Shown: piece after piece, positions 1 through 12,963 of the stretch
How the letters are laid out: each line of letters begins with the position of its first letter
Numbering within the stretch: position 1 is the first letter of the stretch
Translations under genes and position numbers: made by a program
Assembly: GCA_000469685.2 (NCBI GenBank)
Contig: LS997565.1
Span: 15,125,235-15,189,234 of the forward strand
Source of the DNA: Haemonchus contortus
Lineage: Eukaryota > Nematoda > Chromadorea > Rhabditida > Trichostrongylidae
DNA: 64,000 nucleotides
Reading direction: 5' to 3'
The notes under the pieces: model-generated
What the model saw: only the letters and a program-made list of their open reading frames with translations
The model's database searches: none
Told to the model about the DNA's origin: nothing

Positions 1-2040
1 ATTCTGAGTAAATCTACCCAAATTCTGGGGATTTTCAAGCTTTCCACGGTCATTTTCCTTTGGACGAACGAAGCCAAAATTGGAATGCGATCTATGTGGA
101 ATGGGTATGGGAACATTCGTGAGTCCGGGGATGCGCGCGGCGAGTATCATGGCGATTTTGGCGACTTTGGTGCCTATCTTTGACCCCAGGTCTGAAATAG
201 AGAAGATTTACATGGTCAGCTGATCTTACTGATCTACTGATATTCCGTCTCTCCCGTGATCTCAAAGTCTCATGGACCGCAAGTTACCTGTCCGTTTCTC
301 AAAACTTCCCTCTACCTTGAAAACTGAGGTCGCTTTGAGAAGCTCAACGTTCTTCTTAATCATCTTCCTTTTCGACTTTGTTCTTATGGATGCACGTGGA
401 AGTAGTAGTAATTGATCGCATTCAGGGATAACCTCGAAATGTTTGGGGCAAGAGTGCAAATTTATTTTAGGAGTAGGATCACTGAGGAAATTACGGCTTC
501 TCTTCGGTTTTCATAAATCCAGCAGGACAGGCTTCATTAGAAGACATATAATAACGTGAGTGAGATTAAGAGGCCTAAGGGCATTCTCAAAATCTAGTTA
601 ATAGATACTCGATATTGAAGAAAATAATCTATGTAATCGGCCATTTTGATGAAATCGAAGTTGGGGGGGGGGGGCGCCCCTCTTCTCTGACACTGGGCAC
701 AACACAGAAACAGATGACAAAAAAGGAAAATGGCTAAAGAACAAACTTCGATGAGATGTACCGCTGCTGTGTGAAATATATCCAGCAAAAAGTTCTTTGA
801 TGAACAGCAACAAAACTGCTATCCGTGGTAACATTTTGCATTTTCAGTTCAGCGCCAACAATTTAGAAGACATTTCTGAAAACGCGAAATTCAATGGCCT
901 AAAAAAGCTAAAAAGTGGTTCATAAATACATCGATGAGTAATGAAATTCCGATAGGACCATAAAGTGAGCGCGATGAAATCACGATGTGAATAGTCAGAA
1001 AAAAAAATCCAGATTAATCAAAGGAAATGGAATTAAACTCAACAATAGACAAGGATGAGGTAGTCGGATTGTTATGCGTATTCGCATGGCTAGGGTCATC
1101 AGATAAGTTCCTAAGGAAGCTTCCAGAGAATCCTGGGATTAATATGGCCTACAACAGAATTTTCGGCAGGTATTTTATAAGCAACTCATTATGAAGTTTG
1201 TTGTTTAGGTTTGTAACCTGGGTCCAGCAGGGCATATAAGGCTGAAAACGAGGTTTCAGGATGAGAGTGAGTGCTGTCGTGAGTACAAAGAGCGTGGCTT
1301 GAGCCGATTAGATCCACTGAACACACACGTGATATTGGCCCATCTTATCTCTTCAATTACTGCATTTAAAGCATTTAAAAATTCGTTTTTTATGAATAGT
1401 GTGAGGATGGCACACTTCCATGGCACCAATGAGTGGCAGGTGATTACGACGGACAGGTGACTCCATCATCATGTCTTTGTTGATGAAATATGAATGATCA
1501 TCACAAGAAATAAAAAACGGCTACATCAAAGAGCTCAGCAGCGAAAGAAATGGTTTGAAAACAAAAATGGGCTTCAATTAATATTCAGATAAGTCGTCTC
1601 ATGACCACAGTTAGAACGGTTGTAAGTGCAGATGAGGAACGGCGCCAGTTATCCTCTAATTCCACCTTTTCTTCACAGCCTTTAATTTTTTTTCTTTGAA
1701 GACATATCTTTGTCGGGTGATTAAGGGGGATTTGCTCAAAACGATTTTCTTGAGTGTTATTCAAAGAGATTGAGAAAAAGAAGTCCGGAAAAAAGTGAGA
1801 GAAAACAGAAAGAAGAGGGCGAAGGAATGGAGAAAGATGAAGAGCGCGTACGACGAGAAACTGCTCAGCTTCAAAGAACATTGGACATGGAACCTGGCCT
1901 ACAGCTAAGGGCAAATTCTAAAGAACCTGAATGGGTTGGAATCAGCCCATAGAGGTCTACAAAAGGCACTTTGAAATATTACAGGAGTAGGAGTGCTGTT
2001 TTCAATAAATTTGTTCAAACGAAACTCACTTTCGTGATGT
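1..2040. other. No supported gene
   Basis: I see no exon with convincing splice sites here, only short random-looking open frames. A run of 13 G lies near 663-675. Another long G run lies at about 2606-2618, just outside this stretch. Both are prone to sequencing-length error. Confidence 0.5.
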
Positions 2041-2047
2041 TGTTGAT

Positions 2048-2100
2048 GAGTTTTATGGCTTACCCAGGATAGCCCGTCCTAGGTAAGCCATAAAACTCAC
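2048..2100. repeat. Perfect hairpin, 18-bp arms
   Basis: The 18 bases at 2048-2065 return as their exact reverse complement at 2083-2100. The 17-base loop contains a further AGGA/TCCT pairing. It may be the tip of a degraded foldback MITE. No gene adjoins it. Confidence 0.75.
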
Positions 2101-2677
2101 AAATCATTTCTAACCAGTTGCCCATTTTTTTTGTCTATATGTGGGCAAACAGGGCCATTTCCTTAGTCATTTCTCTGCACACTCCCTTAAAAATCATCGT
2201 GGCATGCGGATTTAAAATTCGAAATTTAAATTCCTAAAGCTGGACGAGACCTGGTAGACAAAGCTGTCACTCCCGTTTGATTCATTATGTAAATGAGCGT
2301 ATATGGGGGATTCTACCATTCGATTTCATCAATTTATTAAAAAATAAGATAGAAAATAACCACCTTTAATCGATGGATGTTAGACTGTACATCTATTCAA
2401 GCGATTTGCAGTAAAATAAAACTAGAAGAAAGCTAAAAATAATAGTTACCGAGCATTATAAAGTAATGTATACTTGATAATTTTTAAAATTGTTTAATTT
2501 TACAATGAGTTAATACTTTATGTTTGTATTGCAACCTTAACAACTATGACTGGCCTAGAGCTGATAACGGGTAGCACACAGCACCCAGATGGTGAGGGAG
2601 GGAAGGGGGGGGGGGGGATATAGAACTGACCCCTTCAAGCCTGAGTCGACGTCCTATTACGATTCAGATTTGGTCTT

Positions 2678-2808
2678 TTATGGGTTAGAAAGCAGTTCAT
2701 CCTCGCCAAGAATGTAGGAGATGATACCTATCCCGAGATCTGCGAGAATCCAGCCCTTCAATACAAAGGGCGAAGAAGTCGAACGTGAACGGATCAATTT
2801 TGATGGTG
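2678..2808 (-). CDS. Candidate terminal exon, unknown protein
   Basis: On the minus strand a good acceptor (TTTTCCGCAG) at 2809 opens a frame of 42 residues that ends in a stop at 2678. The peptide is Ser/Arg-rich at first (SKLIRSRSTSS). It then becomes hydrophobic (WILADLGIGIISYILG) and ends in an acidic tail. The exon enters in phase 1. It could be the last exon of a gene that also uses the open frame at 3271-3774, but I could not join the two. I do not recognise the family. Confidence 0.3.
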
Positions 2809-3270
2809 CTGCGGAAAAGAACAAAAACGGCTCTGACAAAATCCAGATAGAATGAAAGCTTAAAGTAATCAAATATTACATCATCCTCATGATTAATGGT
2901 GAGTCCCACATTGCCCGTTCTTGAGGAAATGAAAAATGGGTCACAGATGATTGGAAAAAGGTTTCTTTTCAAACAAATAAACATTTGAAATCGAAGACCA
3001 TATGGATATTCAACGCTGCTCAATATTGAGCGAATTTCTATGGTTTTTTTTAAATGTTATATATATTTCCCTTTGAAAAGAAAAAAAGATAAGTTATATG
3101 TATTCCCCGCAAAGATAAGTAAAAGAACAACCCAGCGGGGCTAGGCTGGACACCGAACAACTCAGAGGAATGTTTAGGAGACGTGAACGAATACATTCCA
3201 TTGAGGAATCGTAAGGAAACATTTATTGGCAGTTAGCCAGCTTTGAAGCGATATGACATTAAAGAGCCAA

Positions 3271-3774
3271 TTATCCTTGCTTCAACCACCTTTTTGGTAC
3301 CCATTTTTGCTTGCTCGTGCCCACACTGGGAGTTTTGCCTTTTGAGGATGGTTCACTGACTTCCCTGCCGCTTGGTTGGTACGCTACCCTCGCTATATAG
3401 TCGTAGGAATAAGGTGCAGGCAGGACGTCCATGGTGTAGAAACCCTGAGAACTCGCAATTATTACAGTAATCGAAACTGTTGGCCTCGGAATACTAGTTG
3501 ACTCGCCCAGTACCCTGCCCGGTGATCTGGGAATGCCATCACTCCTGGAGAACGTACACCTGACATCGATGTGCGGGCTAGACGAAGTTAGAGGTGTATC
3601 ATAAGTTTCTCTCGCGACACTTAGGACCCACTGGACGTCGCTAAGATGTTGTCCAGTCACCCTAGCGAAATGTTTCATGACACATAACGCTTCCAAACAA
3701 ATTCCCCTGATGGAATCCTTTCCAGAAAAAGGGATAGACTTATGCAAGACCTTCTCATCACGAATGTCATCCAT
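3271..3774 (-). CDS. Candidate exon, possible PTB-like fold
   Basis: This uninterrupted 167-residue frame on the minus strand is longer than chance would favour in this AT-rich DNA. It reads DEKVLHKSIPFSGKDSIRG, then an EALCVMKHFARV helix, and later VSITVIIASSQGFYTMDV. The order of a helix followed by a strand pair with a Ser-x-Gly-hydrophobic turn loosely resembles Shc-type phosphotyrosine-binding domains. That is a weak pattern match and no diagnostic residue is certain. It ends in a basic tail (KWVPKRWLKQG). An acceptor-like site (CTTTTCTGATAG) lies about 30 bases upstream. It may hide an unrecognised intron. Confidence 0.3.
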   Translation of the reverse strand: MDDIRDEKVLHKSIPFSGKDSIRGICLEALCVMKHFARVTGQHLSDVQWVLSVARETYDTPLTSSSPHIDVRCTFSRSDGIPRSPGRVLGESTSIPRPTVSITVIIASSQGFYTMDVLPAPYSYDYIARVAYQPSGREVSEPSSKGKTPSVGTSKQKWVPKRWLKQG

Positions 3775-3779
3775 CGAAG

Positions 3780-5560
3780 CGCAATGATTTAGGCCTTTAT
3801 CTATCAGAAAAGAAGAAAATGCTCAGAAAAAATGAGAAACCATTAGTTTGTCATGTGCGAAGAAAGTGAAGACAGTGATAAAAGTATAGAAAGTAACTAT
3901 TGTCCTTGTATTCGTATTCATAATCATTCATGCGGGGCTTAACTGCGTCTTCCTTGAGCTATTCTTTGTTTCCATCGGAATCCCCGACGAATCATTAATC
4001 ACATGGATGACGTCAGATTCAATCACCTGGGACCTTGCTCGACTTCTAATTTCGCAGGCTTTTCACTGACTCTCAAACAGTGTCAAAATTCATCAAAATT
4101 CATCTGCAACCACATTTACTCAACTCGTTCCAGTCCAGTGGCAAAGAAATCGTCCAAGGAAAAATCTGATCACTCCAATCGGTTTTAAGACGATCGGACT
4201 TTTCGATTTTGGCTAGATCCAAGTCCCTATAAGATGAGTGATAGGCTTGTTTACGTACTCGATCGAAAAGTGTAGCCGTGACTTTGAAATCACATTATTG
4301 TGGAAAGCGGCGGTGTAGTTCACTGGTAGTGGTACACTGCCACAAACGCATGGTCACGAGTTCGAATCCCTGATCGACCTCCGCCTGAGCCAGCCAAGCT
4401 TTTTATCCCGCCGGGGTTGGTTAATTGGCACCAGACTCATCTGGGAGGAGAAAAACACTGGCTTATACATCGGCTGGCCACCGCAAGTCATTGTATGGGC
4501 CATATACGCATAAAATACGCCCCTAAGATTCTGAATAGAAGTCGAATGCTTGGGCGCATCCGTCAGACCGGATTTATCAACGCCCCAAAGTTTATCCCTA
4601 TTGTCGTAAAAAGTTAAAAAATTTACTGAGAGCCGTACAGCTTCATCGCGGGGTTTCTGACGGCCTGAAGGAGGCTAAGAACTCCCGTCTTCACTTATGG
4701 AAGGAAGTGGAATTATGGTCAGAGACATGATATTAGTCGTGCCCACATCAGATCGATTTTCTTTTGAATAATCTGATTTCAGATTTCTTCCGTGATCGGG
4801 TTATTTAGCATAAGGATTGCCTTCACTAAGCCAGGCGTATTACTAGAACTCCACGAATCCTCTTTATTTTCCAAAATAAAAAAGTGCAGAGCTTTCAGAA
4901 CGTGATGATTGGCCTCTACAATTTCAACTACTCGAATAAAAGAACAAAATAATCTACAAGTAAAACATAACCGAAGTTGGTCTCTGGGGCTGTGAGAATG
5001 ATGAATTGGAACGTTTGGCATAGCAAGATGGAATGCCATGGATTAAAATAGATTAAAAACGAGGGCAAGCGAGAAAAGTATAGGAACAGCAGTAGAAGGA
5101 ATTCAGGAGGTTGAAAAAAGTTGGTGAGGACTGGGCAAAGAACCGCGTAGTTGGAACCCTTGCATTCATCCAGCTGCTTTACTGAGAGTGTGGCGGCCAA
5201 GGTAATGATTATGAGGGTTTGGCATGGGAATAATTCTCGGAGATTTTCGCATTTCCCACGACATCACGTAATGAACTGGATTCGAATCAGGCGATGGGAA
5301 TGGGAAAGCTTCTCGAAAACGAAACAGCCACCTTGGAAATCAATAGGAATAATTCCCGTCAGAGCTCAAAGGCATTCCAAAGAGGTGACAAAAAAGAAAA
5401 ATGAGGAAAAAATGTCGGCTATAGATCATTTTTGAATGATGGACAAGTGACTGGGGGAACGAATGAAGCCTTTGGCAACGATCTCAGAAATGCAATTGTT
5501 ATATAAAAACGACGAACTCCTCTCTGCAACGGGATGATGACGGGATGGACACTGCTTAGC
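3780..5560. other. No supported gene besides the SINE
   Basis: Outside the SINE at 4308-4602 I see no exon with matching splice sites and sustained coding character. Confidence 0.4.
4308..4602 (+). repeat. tRNA-derived SINE, full-length copy
   Basis: This is the best copy of the window's main SINE. Its 5' head is tRNA-like, with an A box (TAGTTCACTGG) and a perfect B box (GTTCGAATCC). The GCC at the anticodon position suggests a tRNA-Gly origin. The body carries CCAGACTCATCTGGGAGGA and CGCAAGTCATTGTA. It ends in ATCAACGCCCC...AAGTTTATCC. RNA polymerase III transcription and LINE-driven mobility are known for such elements and inferred here. Confidence 0.85.
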
Positions 5561-5564
5561 TCAG

Positions 5565-5690
5565 ATGTCACTCATATGATTATTGAGAAATTTGCTGACG
5601 AAAGCCGATCCCTCTGGAAAACGCCATGTATTTCAACTATAGTCACAATAGCGGATATATTCGAAGATGTCTCGGACAAGGTGATTCAAG
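5565..5690 (+). CDS. Candidate internal exon, unknown gene
   Basis: An acceptor (TAGCTCAG) at 5564 and a donor (CAAG/GTATGA) at 5691 bound 126 bases. They are open in the frame VTHMIIEKFADESRSLWKTP, followed by ISTIVTIADIFEDVSDKVIQ. The exon is in phase 1 at both ends, the same phase as the candidate exon at 7080-7313, so the two could belong to one plus-strand gene. The peptide looks helical and coding. I do not recognise it. Confidence 0.35.
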
Positions 5691-7079
5691 GTATGATCGG
5701 AGGGTTTACAAGATTCCACAGTAGGTGAGTTTTCTATATTTCTTGCTAATCCTTTTAATTCGGTGGAAAAAGATTCTAGAATGTAGGGGAGACTCCTCAT
5801 CTGGAAAATGGTGTCCCTGAGGTATCCCGTTTGAGAAGCACCTTGATGGAAAACTACTTTCATCGAAACTATAGAATTAATATGGGCGACGTTCACGGAT
5901 GGCTAATGAGGCCCGAATCCAATGATTCTCATTTCTCAGACGATTAAGTAAACAAATGCAAAGATGAAGTTATGAGTTCGTTCAAATATTAATCGCACTA
6001 CAGTGAAAAATAAGGACATCAAATAAATGCTGAATGACATCATGGAGCAACCAAAGAATGTCGCGCCGCGCATTCCCCCTCTGATCAAAATTCAGGGGAA
6101 ATTGGATAGTCTATTGCCATTAAGTCGCAGTAACTAAGGGAGCATCATGCATGAAAGCAGTCAGAAGTTGGAAAAGGACGATCAATTCTTTGAAATTCAC
6201 CTCCCACTCGATTTCTGCTCAGAATCGTGGTGACGTTCGAATGCAACCCATTCTTGCAATGATGGTCCACCTGAGCTAGTAGATATACATTTGAATAGGA
6301 AGCCTTTCAAATAAAGCTGATTCATTGTGACATCCCAAGACGGCATACCGAAGAGGTATAATGCGAGCTCTGGTGTCAAACCGAGCAAACAGTCAATGTG
6401 TTTCCAACGACTCCAGCAAACTAACTTCTACAGAGACGAAGAATCGCAGTAGTTATTGGGTATGGGGCTAACACTTTATTGGTCCCTATATGTTTCAGGA
6501 GCGGGAATTCGGGTTGCGCGGGAATTTCATATAATTTCGATTATCCAAAGAGAGCTTCTTACCATTTGACCAACACCGACTTGGGTGGGTTTAATAGCTG
6601 CTCGTTTAGTTAATTACTACAAGCAGGGCAATCACCCAAAGGAACCATCGCCTTTGACGATTTCCTCCAGTGAAAATGACAACATTTTAACTGGCAAACT
6701 ATCAGATGTATGAAGAGTATATTCTAAATGGAAGTCGAGTTTCCTCGGGACGTATTCTTCAGACGGGATTGATCGACGAAAGAAATTTTTTAGACTTTAT
6801 GAAGAGTGTATGGACCACAAGAGGGTTACGGGTTCTGGTGGAAAGGGCTAGTTAATATTTGATTTGAATAACATTTTGCTGGAATAGTTTCACTTCTGGT
6901 AGAAAAGGGACGACTGGTTTTAGAGAAAGTGCTTCCCAGAATGTGGTGAACTCTTCAGTGGGGCGAAGAGACATTGGCTGGTGGCAGATTTCGTGAGGTT
7001 GTTAGCACGAGCATGAATCATGTATGCGTTAGGGACTTCTTCCACAATGCCCTCACCTCTGTCCCACCATTCGTCACAG

Positions 7080-7313
7080 CTTTCGCGCCGAATGAGCTAA
7101 TCCGAAACGATTCCAGCACGATGGATATCCAAAGTAGGGACGAAACAAAAGCATCGCCTTGGAAAATCTGTTGGAATAATGGGTACGTATGTAGGAAATC
7201 AATCCCGGGGAAAAAAGTCCATATCGTCGACGACGGGGTGGCTTATAGCTTCCATCATCTAAATGAAGCACCTCCTCAGGCCTACTATGTAAGTCCAGAT
7301 GATATCATTAAAG
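7080..7313 (+). CDS. Candidate internal exon, unknown gene
   Basis: An acceptor at 7079 (TTCGTCACAG) opens 77 codons. They include ETKASPWKICWNNGYVCRKS and GKKVHIVDDGVAYSFHHLNE. Two donors compete: a consensus GTAAGT after 7289 (phase 0), and GTATGT after 7313 (phase 1). Either gives a usable exon. The mix of Trp, Cys and Tyr is unlike random AT-rich translation. I cannot name the family. It may belong with the exon at 5565-5690. Confidence 0.35.
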
Positions 7314-8368
7314 GTATGTGGTTTTTCATAGAAAAAGTGCGTTATACTATTGACTGACTGGTTTTTTCAAAGGCTTTTTCACTTGGGATAGAGGGTTGAA
7401 GCTGGAAAAGCGGGGCTAACTTCCGCTCGAGAGGGAAATAATACCCCCACATCATTGAAGTTCAAGTACAACGTGGGAATTCCAAGTTTTCATTTTCGCT
7501 CAACCTAGAAGCGATTTTTCCCTTTTTTTTTGTTTTCGTGTGAGATAAGGATGTCAAGTTGTTGAATTATGAAGGAGAAGGAGTGGGGAACGCACAGCTT
7601 CTGCTCACACTCCAATGAATCCCAGGTTCAGCGTGGGGGGCTCCTTCTCTCTTCGCAGAGTCGGGGTTCCTAGACAGAGCACCTTGCGAAAACTTGAATG
7701 TTTGGAAATGTTGGGGTTTTCTCATGTTTGTTTTTGGAGAATTCCCATAAGAGGTGATTGCTAATTAATTCTCTTCCGACACTGAGGAAACAGGAAACCC
7801 AGGTAGAAACCTAGGTATAGGTGCTACTGAAGTTTGAGAAAGGCACGGATTGTAACTTCATTCTAAACTCCTATTCGCTAGAGAACTTCACGTTCCCTTT
7901 GCTTCGTAGATTCATCTGATTGCGGAAAGTCCTATGTGAAAAAAGGATTTTGTAAAAAAAACGATGACTTCATCCAGTGCATTTAGATGAATCGCCATCC
8001 TATTCCACTACGAATCCTAATTAACATAGAAGGAATGAAAGCGCATTTTTGCTGCTGGAAAATTCAAGACCGACAAGAAATCGACATGAAAAATCGTTTT
8101 GCATCAGGCAAGACGCATGGAATGGTTGAGAAAACCCAACAGAGACCAATGTAATCTTTGTAATCGTGAAGGGAACAAGATGAAGGGTCAAAGTGCCAAC
8201 GTCATTCCGATATCACGAACAGAGAAATCCTTCGGGTTACTTTGTTCATTTACTTGATAACCTCAAGAAACTTTAGGAATATGTACCATCGTTTTCCTAT
8301 GAAATCCGGTTCGACAGCAGATTTTAAGGTTTAGGAGAGATGATCAGACACCTCCAAATCTGAGCTAT

Positions 8369-8465
8369 CAACAAAGAAGATCTGTGCCAAGGTGTGGTCA
8401 TGAAAATGCCAAATGAGCATTGGTTCGGCGAGAACGTTCAATACAATGCGTGGCCCAAGTCTAAG
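8369..8465 (+). CDS. Candidate exon, possible GH31-like glycosidase
   Basis: The exon ends at a perfect donor (TCTAAG/GTAAGT). The frame reads NKEDLCQGVVMKMPNEHWFG then ENVQYNAWPKSK. The arrangement Cys, then HWFG, then Q-x3-WP resembles the HWYGG...Q..WP segment of MYORG/KIAA1161-type family-31 glycosidases. No catalytic GH31 motif was found nearby, so the assignment rests on about 30 residues. The 5' boundary is uncertain, since several AG sites lie between 8366 and 8382. Confidence 0.25.
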
Positions 8466-10148
8466 GTAAGTCATCCTAGACGGTGTCGATGTCGGCCTTT
8501 CGCCTCACTCAAAGTAAAGGGATCTGAAGCTCTGAAAAAGGACGAAGAAAGAGCTCCACCCTGCTGAAGTTCCCCCTGGGTGGCATGGAATCGACCCAGT
8601 ATGAAAGGCATTGGGGTGATCGCAGAGGTAGGTTTATTCTCTGATTCCTAAGTTCCCAACTGAAGCAGAGGACGTGTAACATACATAAGAAATGGTATAA
8701 GAGTCACTGCGGTTCCCGTTATAGCGGAGATTATAAAAAATAGCATCGTCGACCCAATGAATGCACTTGAAAATGAAGGGGACCGGCGTGCTATCGAGTC
8801 ATCATTAGTTGATTGCGGGTGGCAGAGGTGGGTGAATCTTAGGAATATGTACGACGTTCTCGGAAAAATGAATACGCTCCTCCTCCCCATGCTCTATTGA
8901 CGTAAATATCTCTCAATAAAAACCAGTATGGGACCGCTCTGATCATAGAATTGCAAAAGAGGAATTCCTGGCTTGAACGTTTCACAAAGGTACAGGCTTT
9001 TGACGTTCTGAGAGACAAAAGTCCGAAAAGCTGATCAGGCTAAAGTAGGTGAAGTTGGATCTGTTACTTCTGATACTTTCTAAACTGTAATTTGGTAAAT
9101 ATTCCGCAAAACAAGTCCATTTTCTGTAGTCACCATTCCTTACTTACCAGAGCTTTCTTGGGAGCTTCACTCTATCAAACGGAATTCTTAGCAGTTCAGG
9201 GAATTTGGCTAATAGCGGCTCTAAATGGCGCACTTCGCGACGCATACTATGAACTGATGAAGTGGTAAAAAGCGGTCAAGGGTTTTGGATGAATTTAAAA
9301 ATGTAAAGGGCAGTCTTAATTCCGGGCTTTATACAGGGTGTACTCCTAGGACTGCACTCATTGTTACCTTCCCTTGCCCTGATTTTCCTCTGAAATCCAC
9401 CTTTTTATACCAGAAGGTAGTTATTGGGAAACCCATGCAAATGGTTCAGGTGAGAAAATCCCACTAATTCTCTTAGGCGTCATTAGCCAGGAGTTGCTGG
9501 GTCCTGAGAAAAAAGCTGCGGATTAAAGTGAGCATCGGGCTAATGTGGGAAAGTGTCGCCAAAGCGCTCCCCGTTGCTAGGTATTACTTTTCATTTTTTC
9601 CCCGGTAACACTCTACTGAATGTCTTCGGGGAGACTTCTTTTGTGTCTGGGACTTTTCGCCAGCTCAAAAGAACTGCCCACTCTAACTTCACACCACCCA
9701 AAATCTCGTAAAACACGACTCGCTGAAGAATTGGAACAGTTGCTGAGGAGAGCGGACGGGTCATAAAAGTGGACTTATCCCCCATTACTTCGATGATTCC
9801 CTCCGTGGGCCATGATTAGCATAACTGTTCTAATTGGTGGCCCTTCTCTGAACCAACGACTAATCTCTTTAATGCTACTGCATCAGCACCAACCCTCTGC
9901 TTTCTACACTTCAGCAAAATTAACGAAACAATAAGTACAAGGGAATGTCAAAGTATTATGAAGATTCATTTTTCAATTATTGATTGAATGAAAACACCCA
10001 AAAATCAGGTTTTTACCGATTGATAAAAGGCAAACACTCTGAGGTTAAGTCTTTTACTTATGCTGTCATGCCTGAAGCCTTTTGTCTTGATTAAGCTGAA
10101 ATCCCTTCCTCATCTTCTGCGCCACTTTCATTCAAGAAATGAGCACAA
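8466..10148. other. No supported gene
   Basis: Only isolated short frames are seen. A minus-strand frame ending at 8648 contains a hydrophobic stretch (STMLFFIISAITGTAVTLIP) that could be one membrane helix, but I could not place splice sites around it. Confidence 0.4.
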
Positions 10149-10446
10149 AAGGATAAACGTTTAAGTCTCCGGGCGTTGATGAAACCCGTCTGAGGGATGA
10201 GCCCCACATTCGACCTCCATTCAGTATGGCAGCAGCGCTTTGAAGGCGTATGTGACTGAAGAAAGATTTTGGCTGCCAGCCGGTGTACAGACAGATGCTT
10301 TTATCCTTTCAGACGAGTCTGATACTATCTATCAATCAGGAGGGATCGATAGCTCACTTGGCTTGGGAAGGTATCGATTCGGGATTTGATTCCTGAGCTT
10401 TGCATATGCGGCGTGGGAGTGCAATATTTGCCACTACACCACTTCC
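10149..10446 (-). repeat. tRNA-derived SINE copy
   Basis: This diverged minus-strand copy of the 4308-4602 family begins at its 3' tail (AAAAGGATAAACG on the plus strand). It runs through the GACGAGTCTGATACT body motif to the tRNA-like head (TTGCCACTACACCACTTCC) at about 10430-10446. Confidence 0.8.
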
Positions 10447-11939
10447 ACAGAAATTATTCATTAGATTGATAAACGAATAAAATTCAGTGCAATTGGAATG
10501 TCGTTGAACAAGTTCATCGAAACGTGCCATGCACTCTTTTTCAATCCGGAAAAGAAGTTGAAACTCGATTTGCATTTCATCCACGGTGTGGGGTATGGAG
10601 ACCTTCATCAAAAATCATGATTATGATCAAGGATCGACTGGTAGATTAAGAACAATTAGCAAGATCCGTCGCAGAGCAGATCTCCAACAAGAAAAGATTG
10701 GGCGCGAGAGTACCAAATTAGGAAGGAAGCGTTTGGTCAGAGCAGAAGCGCTACCCTTATTGATAGAGTTCTTGAGATTCTGATGGATACCAGCTCCGGA
10801 GGTCCACCAGCCAGCTCGATTGCCACAGAAGCTAAGGAAGATTTGTTAAACAAGCCAAAAAAGAACTACAAAAGTGACAGGGCCACATTAAAATAAGTAT
10901 TCATAATCAATACAATCTACATTACGTACCAGTTTTCAAACCCGCGATCAAGCTCTTCTATTCCTCCTCAGGTATACCTGAGAGCTAGTACTCCTACTCT
11001 TCAAACAAAAACTGTGTCAATCGATGGATATTGGAGAGAAAAAAGGGTTGTCCAACCAGCCCAGAATTCAATGCACGAAGCAGCCGTTCGTTGCCCACTA
11101 CTGCTGTTTTTAATTTTTTATTCGTTTTTTTGTTTTGCCATTTTTTTATTTCTACCAAAATGAGCACAACCCATATTTCTGGACTTTCTAAATACTCTAG
11201 AGGATGAGCAGAAAATAACTCTCTCCTCTCGATAGCTCGATGTTCTTGATTCGAAACTGGACCTTTATGAACTACAGCTAAAGAAATGCTAACCCACCCG
11301 AATGATTAATATCAAGAGTCAGGCCATCTGGGAAAGTGCTGTGCCACATTCTAAGCTAGCTTGATGTTATAATTTTCTTCAAGTCACATGTGGAAGTTTT
11401 TTTCTCTACGCGTTCAGTGCATAACTTGCAGTTATTCACATGAAGACGCATATTGAATTTCCGCAATCAAGGAGGTTATCCTTGGAAGGATGGAAAAGAA
11501 GTGAAGTACAAGATAGCTGGGCATGCCTTCAGAAAACATTCACTCGCCACGCCGTTGCGCCGCAACCTTACCATATTGACTTTTTAAATAAAATCACACA
11601 TGTAATCTACTTTATATAATCTATTCTACCTCTTACAAAGGCATATTAGTTGCAGGAATGGTTTGATTAAAGATCGAAAAGCGCCTCTAGAAAGGGCAAT
11701 TCAACCCCGTCCCCATAGATACATCAAGATCGAATCGATCTATCAATTTCTGATCATACTGTATCAGCAGGTATGGTGAAACATACCTTTCAGGCCTCTT
11801 TTCCCGGCCAGTAACTAGTTCTGTAGCTATCCCATTTCAGCCGTTCCCTCACAAGGACACCGTTTCTTGTAGGACATCATAATCGGCCCCAATCGGCAAA
11901 TTAATCATCACCATACGTTGATATAACAGTAGACCTCTA
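10447..11939. other. No supported gene
   Basis: I see no splice-bounded coding exon. Polypyrimidine and poly-T runs occur near 11105-11150. Confidence 0.4.
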
Positions 11940-12078
11940 TTCTGAACCCACTAACCATCTCACGAGGTTGGCGAATCATGGATCAAATTTCGTTCCCGGA
12001 CGGAACTCGAACCCGTACTGGTACTATCCTCGCGCTGCGCTCTTTATCCCTTACACTATCGCGACCCCACTTGAGAGC
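11940..12078 (-). repeat. tRNA-like repeat, second family
   Basis: Read on the minus strand, it has an A-box-like TAGTGTAAGGG and a good B box (GGTTCGAGTTCC). A tail with ATTCGCCAACCTCGTGAG follows. The same tail recurs after the B box at 15536-15600, so this is a repeat family rather than a tRNA gene. The arms do not fold into a clean acceptor stem. Confidence 0.55.
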
Positions 12079-12963
12079 CTTGTTTTTTGAGAGCCTTTCA
12101 AAGAAAAAATGATAAAAAAAAGCTTCGAATAATTGCTGCTGAATGGAATTTGTGAAGTAGAGACTGCTATCGACACTACCTAACAATCAACGTTAAAAAA
12201 ATGAAAATTTACTCAGAATTCGGGACTGTCAACAAAAATCGGAGTACTTTGTAAGGATTTAAGCTTTGAAGTGAGGGAAGCTCCGAAAAAGTCTTCAAGT
12301 CAACTTGGACAACCGCGGGGGACCTACTGTGCTGTCTAATGCCTTTGTGCACAGCATTTCTAGAGTCCAAGAGAAGGCAACTAATTCCTCCGAGGGATAC
12401 GACGGGGATGCCTTGAATTTTGAGAAAGAAGTCTTGCAAAAAAGCCAAGGTTCTTCCACTTACACGCTTTTCCTTTACTTCTCTTTAAGCCATTATTGAA
12501 GACTGTCTGATTCTCTTCACTGCTAGAAACAAGAATGACTTTTCAATTTTTGAAAGGATGGACCTCTAAAGACTTGAGGGATCAGTTATAGCTTATCTTT
12601 TTCTCTTCATTTTTCTTTTTTCTTTCTCTTTTTGTTCACAATCAGAAAGGCTCAAGTTCAATACGATGTTTTAGGATTTGTTACTAAGCAAACGTTGCTA
12701 AGCAGAAACCTCTAAGATACCGTATGATCAAATTACCAATCACTGACTTAATCTCATGTATGGGAATCTACGAGTTCATATCAAGTTCAGTGCATGAGAA
12801 ATTAAACGGTAAATATAGAAATGATAGCAATATACCCACATGGGAACTAATTTCGCCGAAAAGCAAATAGAGTACCGTTTCTGAATTAATGCCAACGTCT
12901 GCCAAGTTCTCAAGACCTTCATTTCATACATCAAATTTGGATTCTATGAATTGTTCGATATCC

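Noticed and set aside
11940..12078. Functional tRNA gene
   Set aside because: The B box is good but the acceptor stem does not pair, and the same sequence plus tail occurs again at 15508, so it is a repeat.
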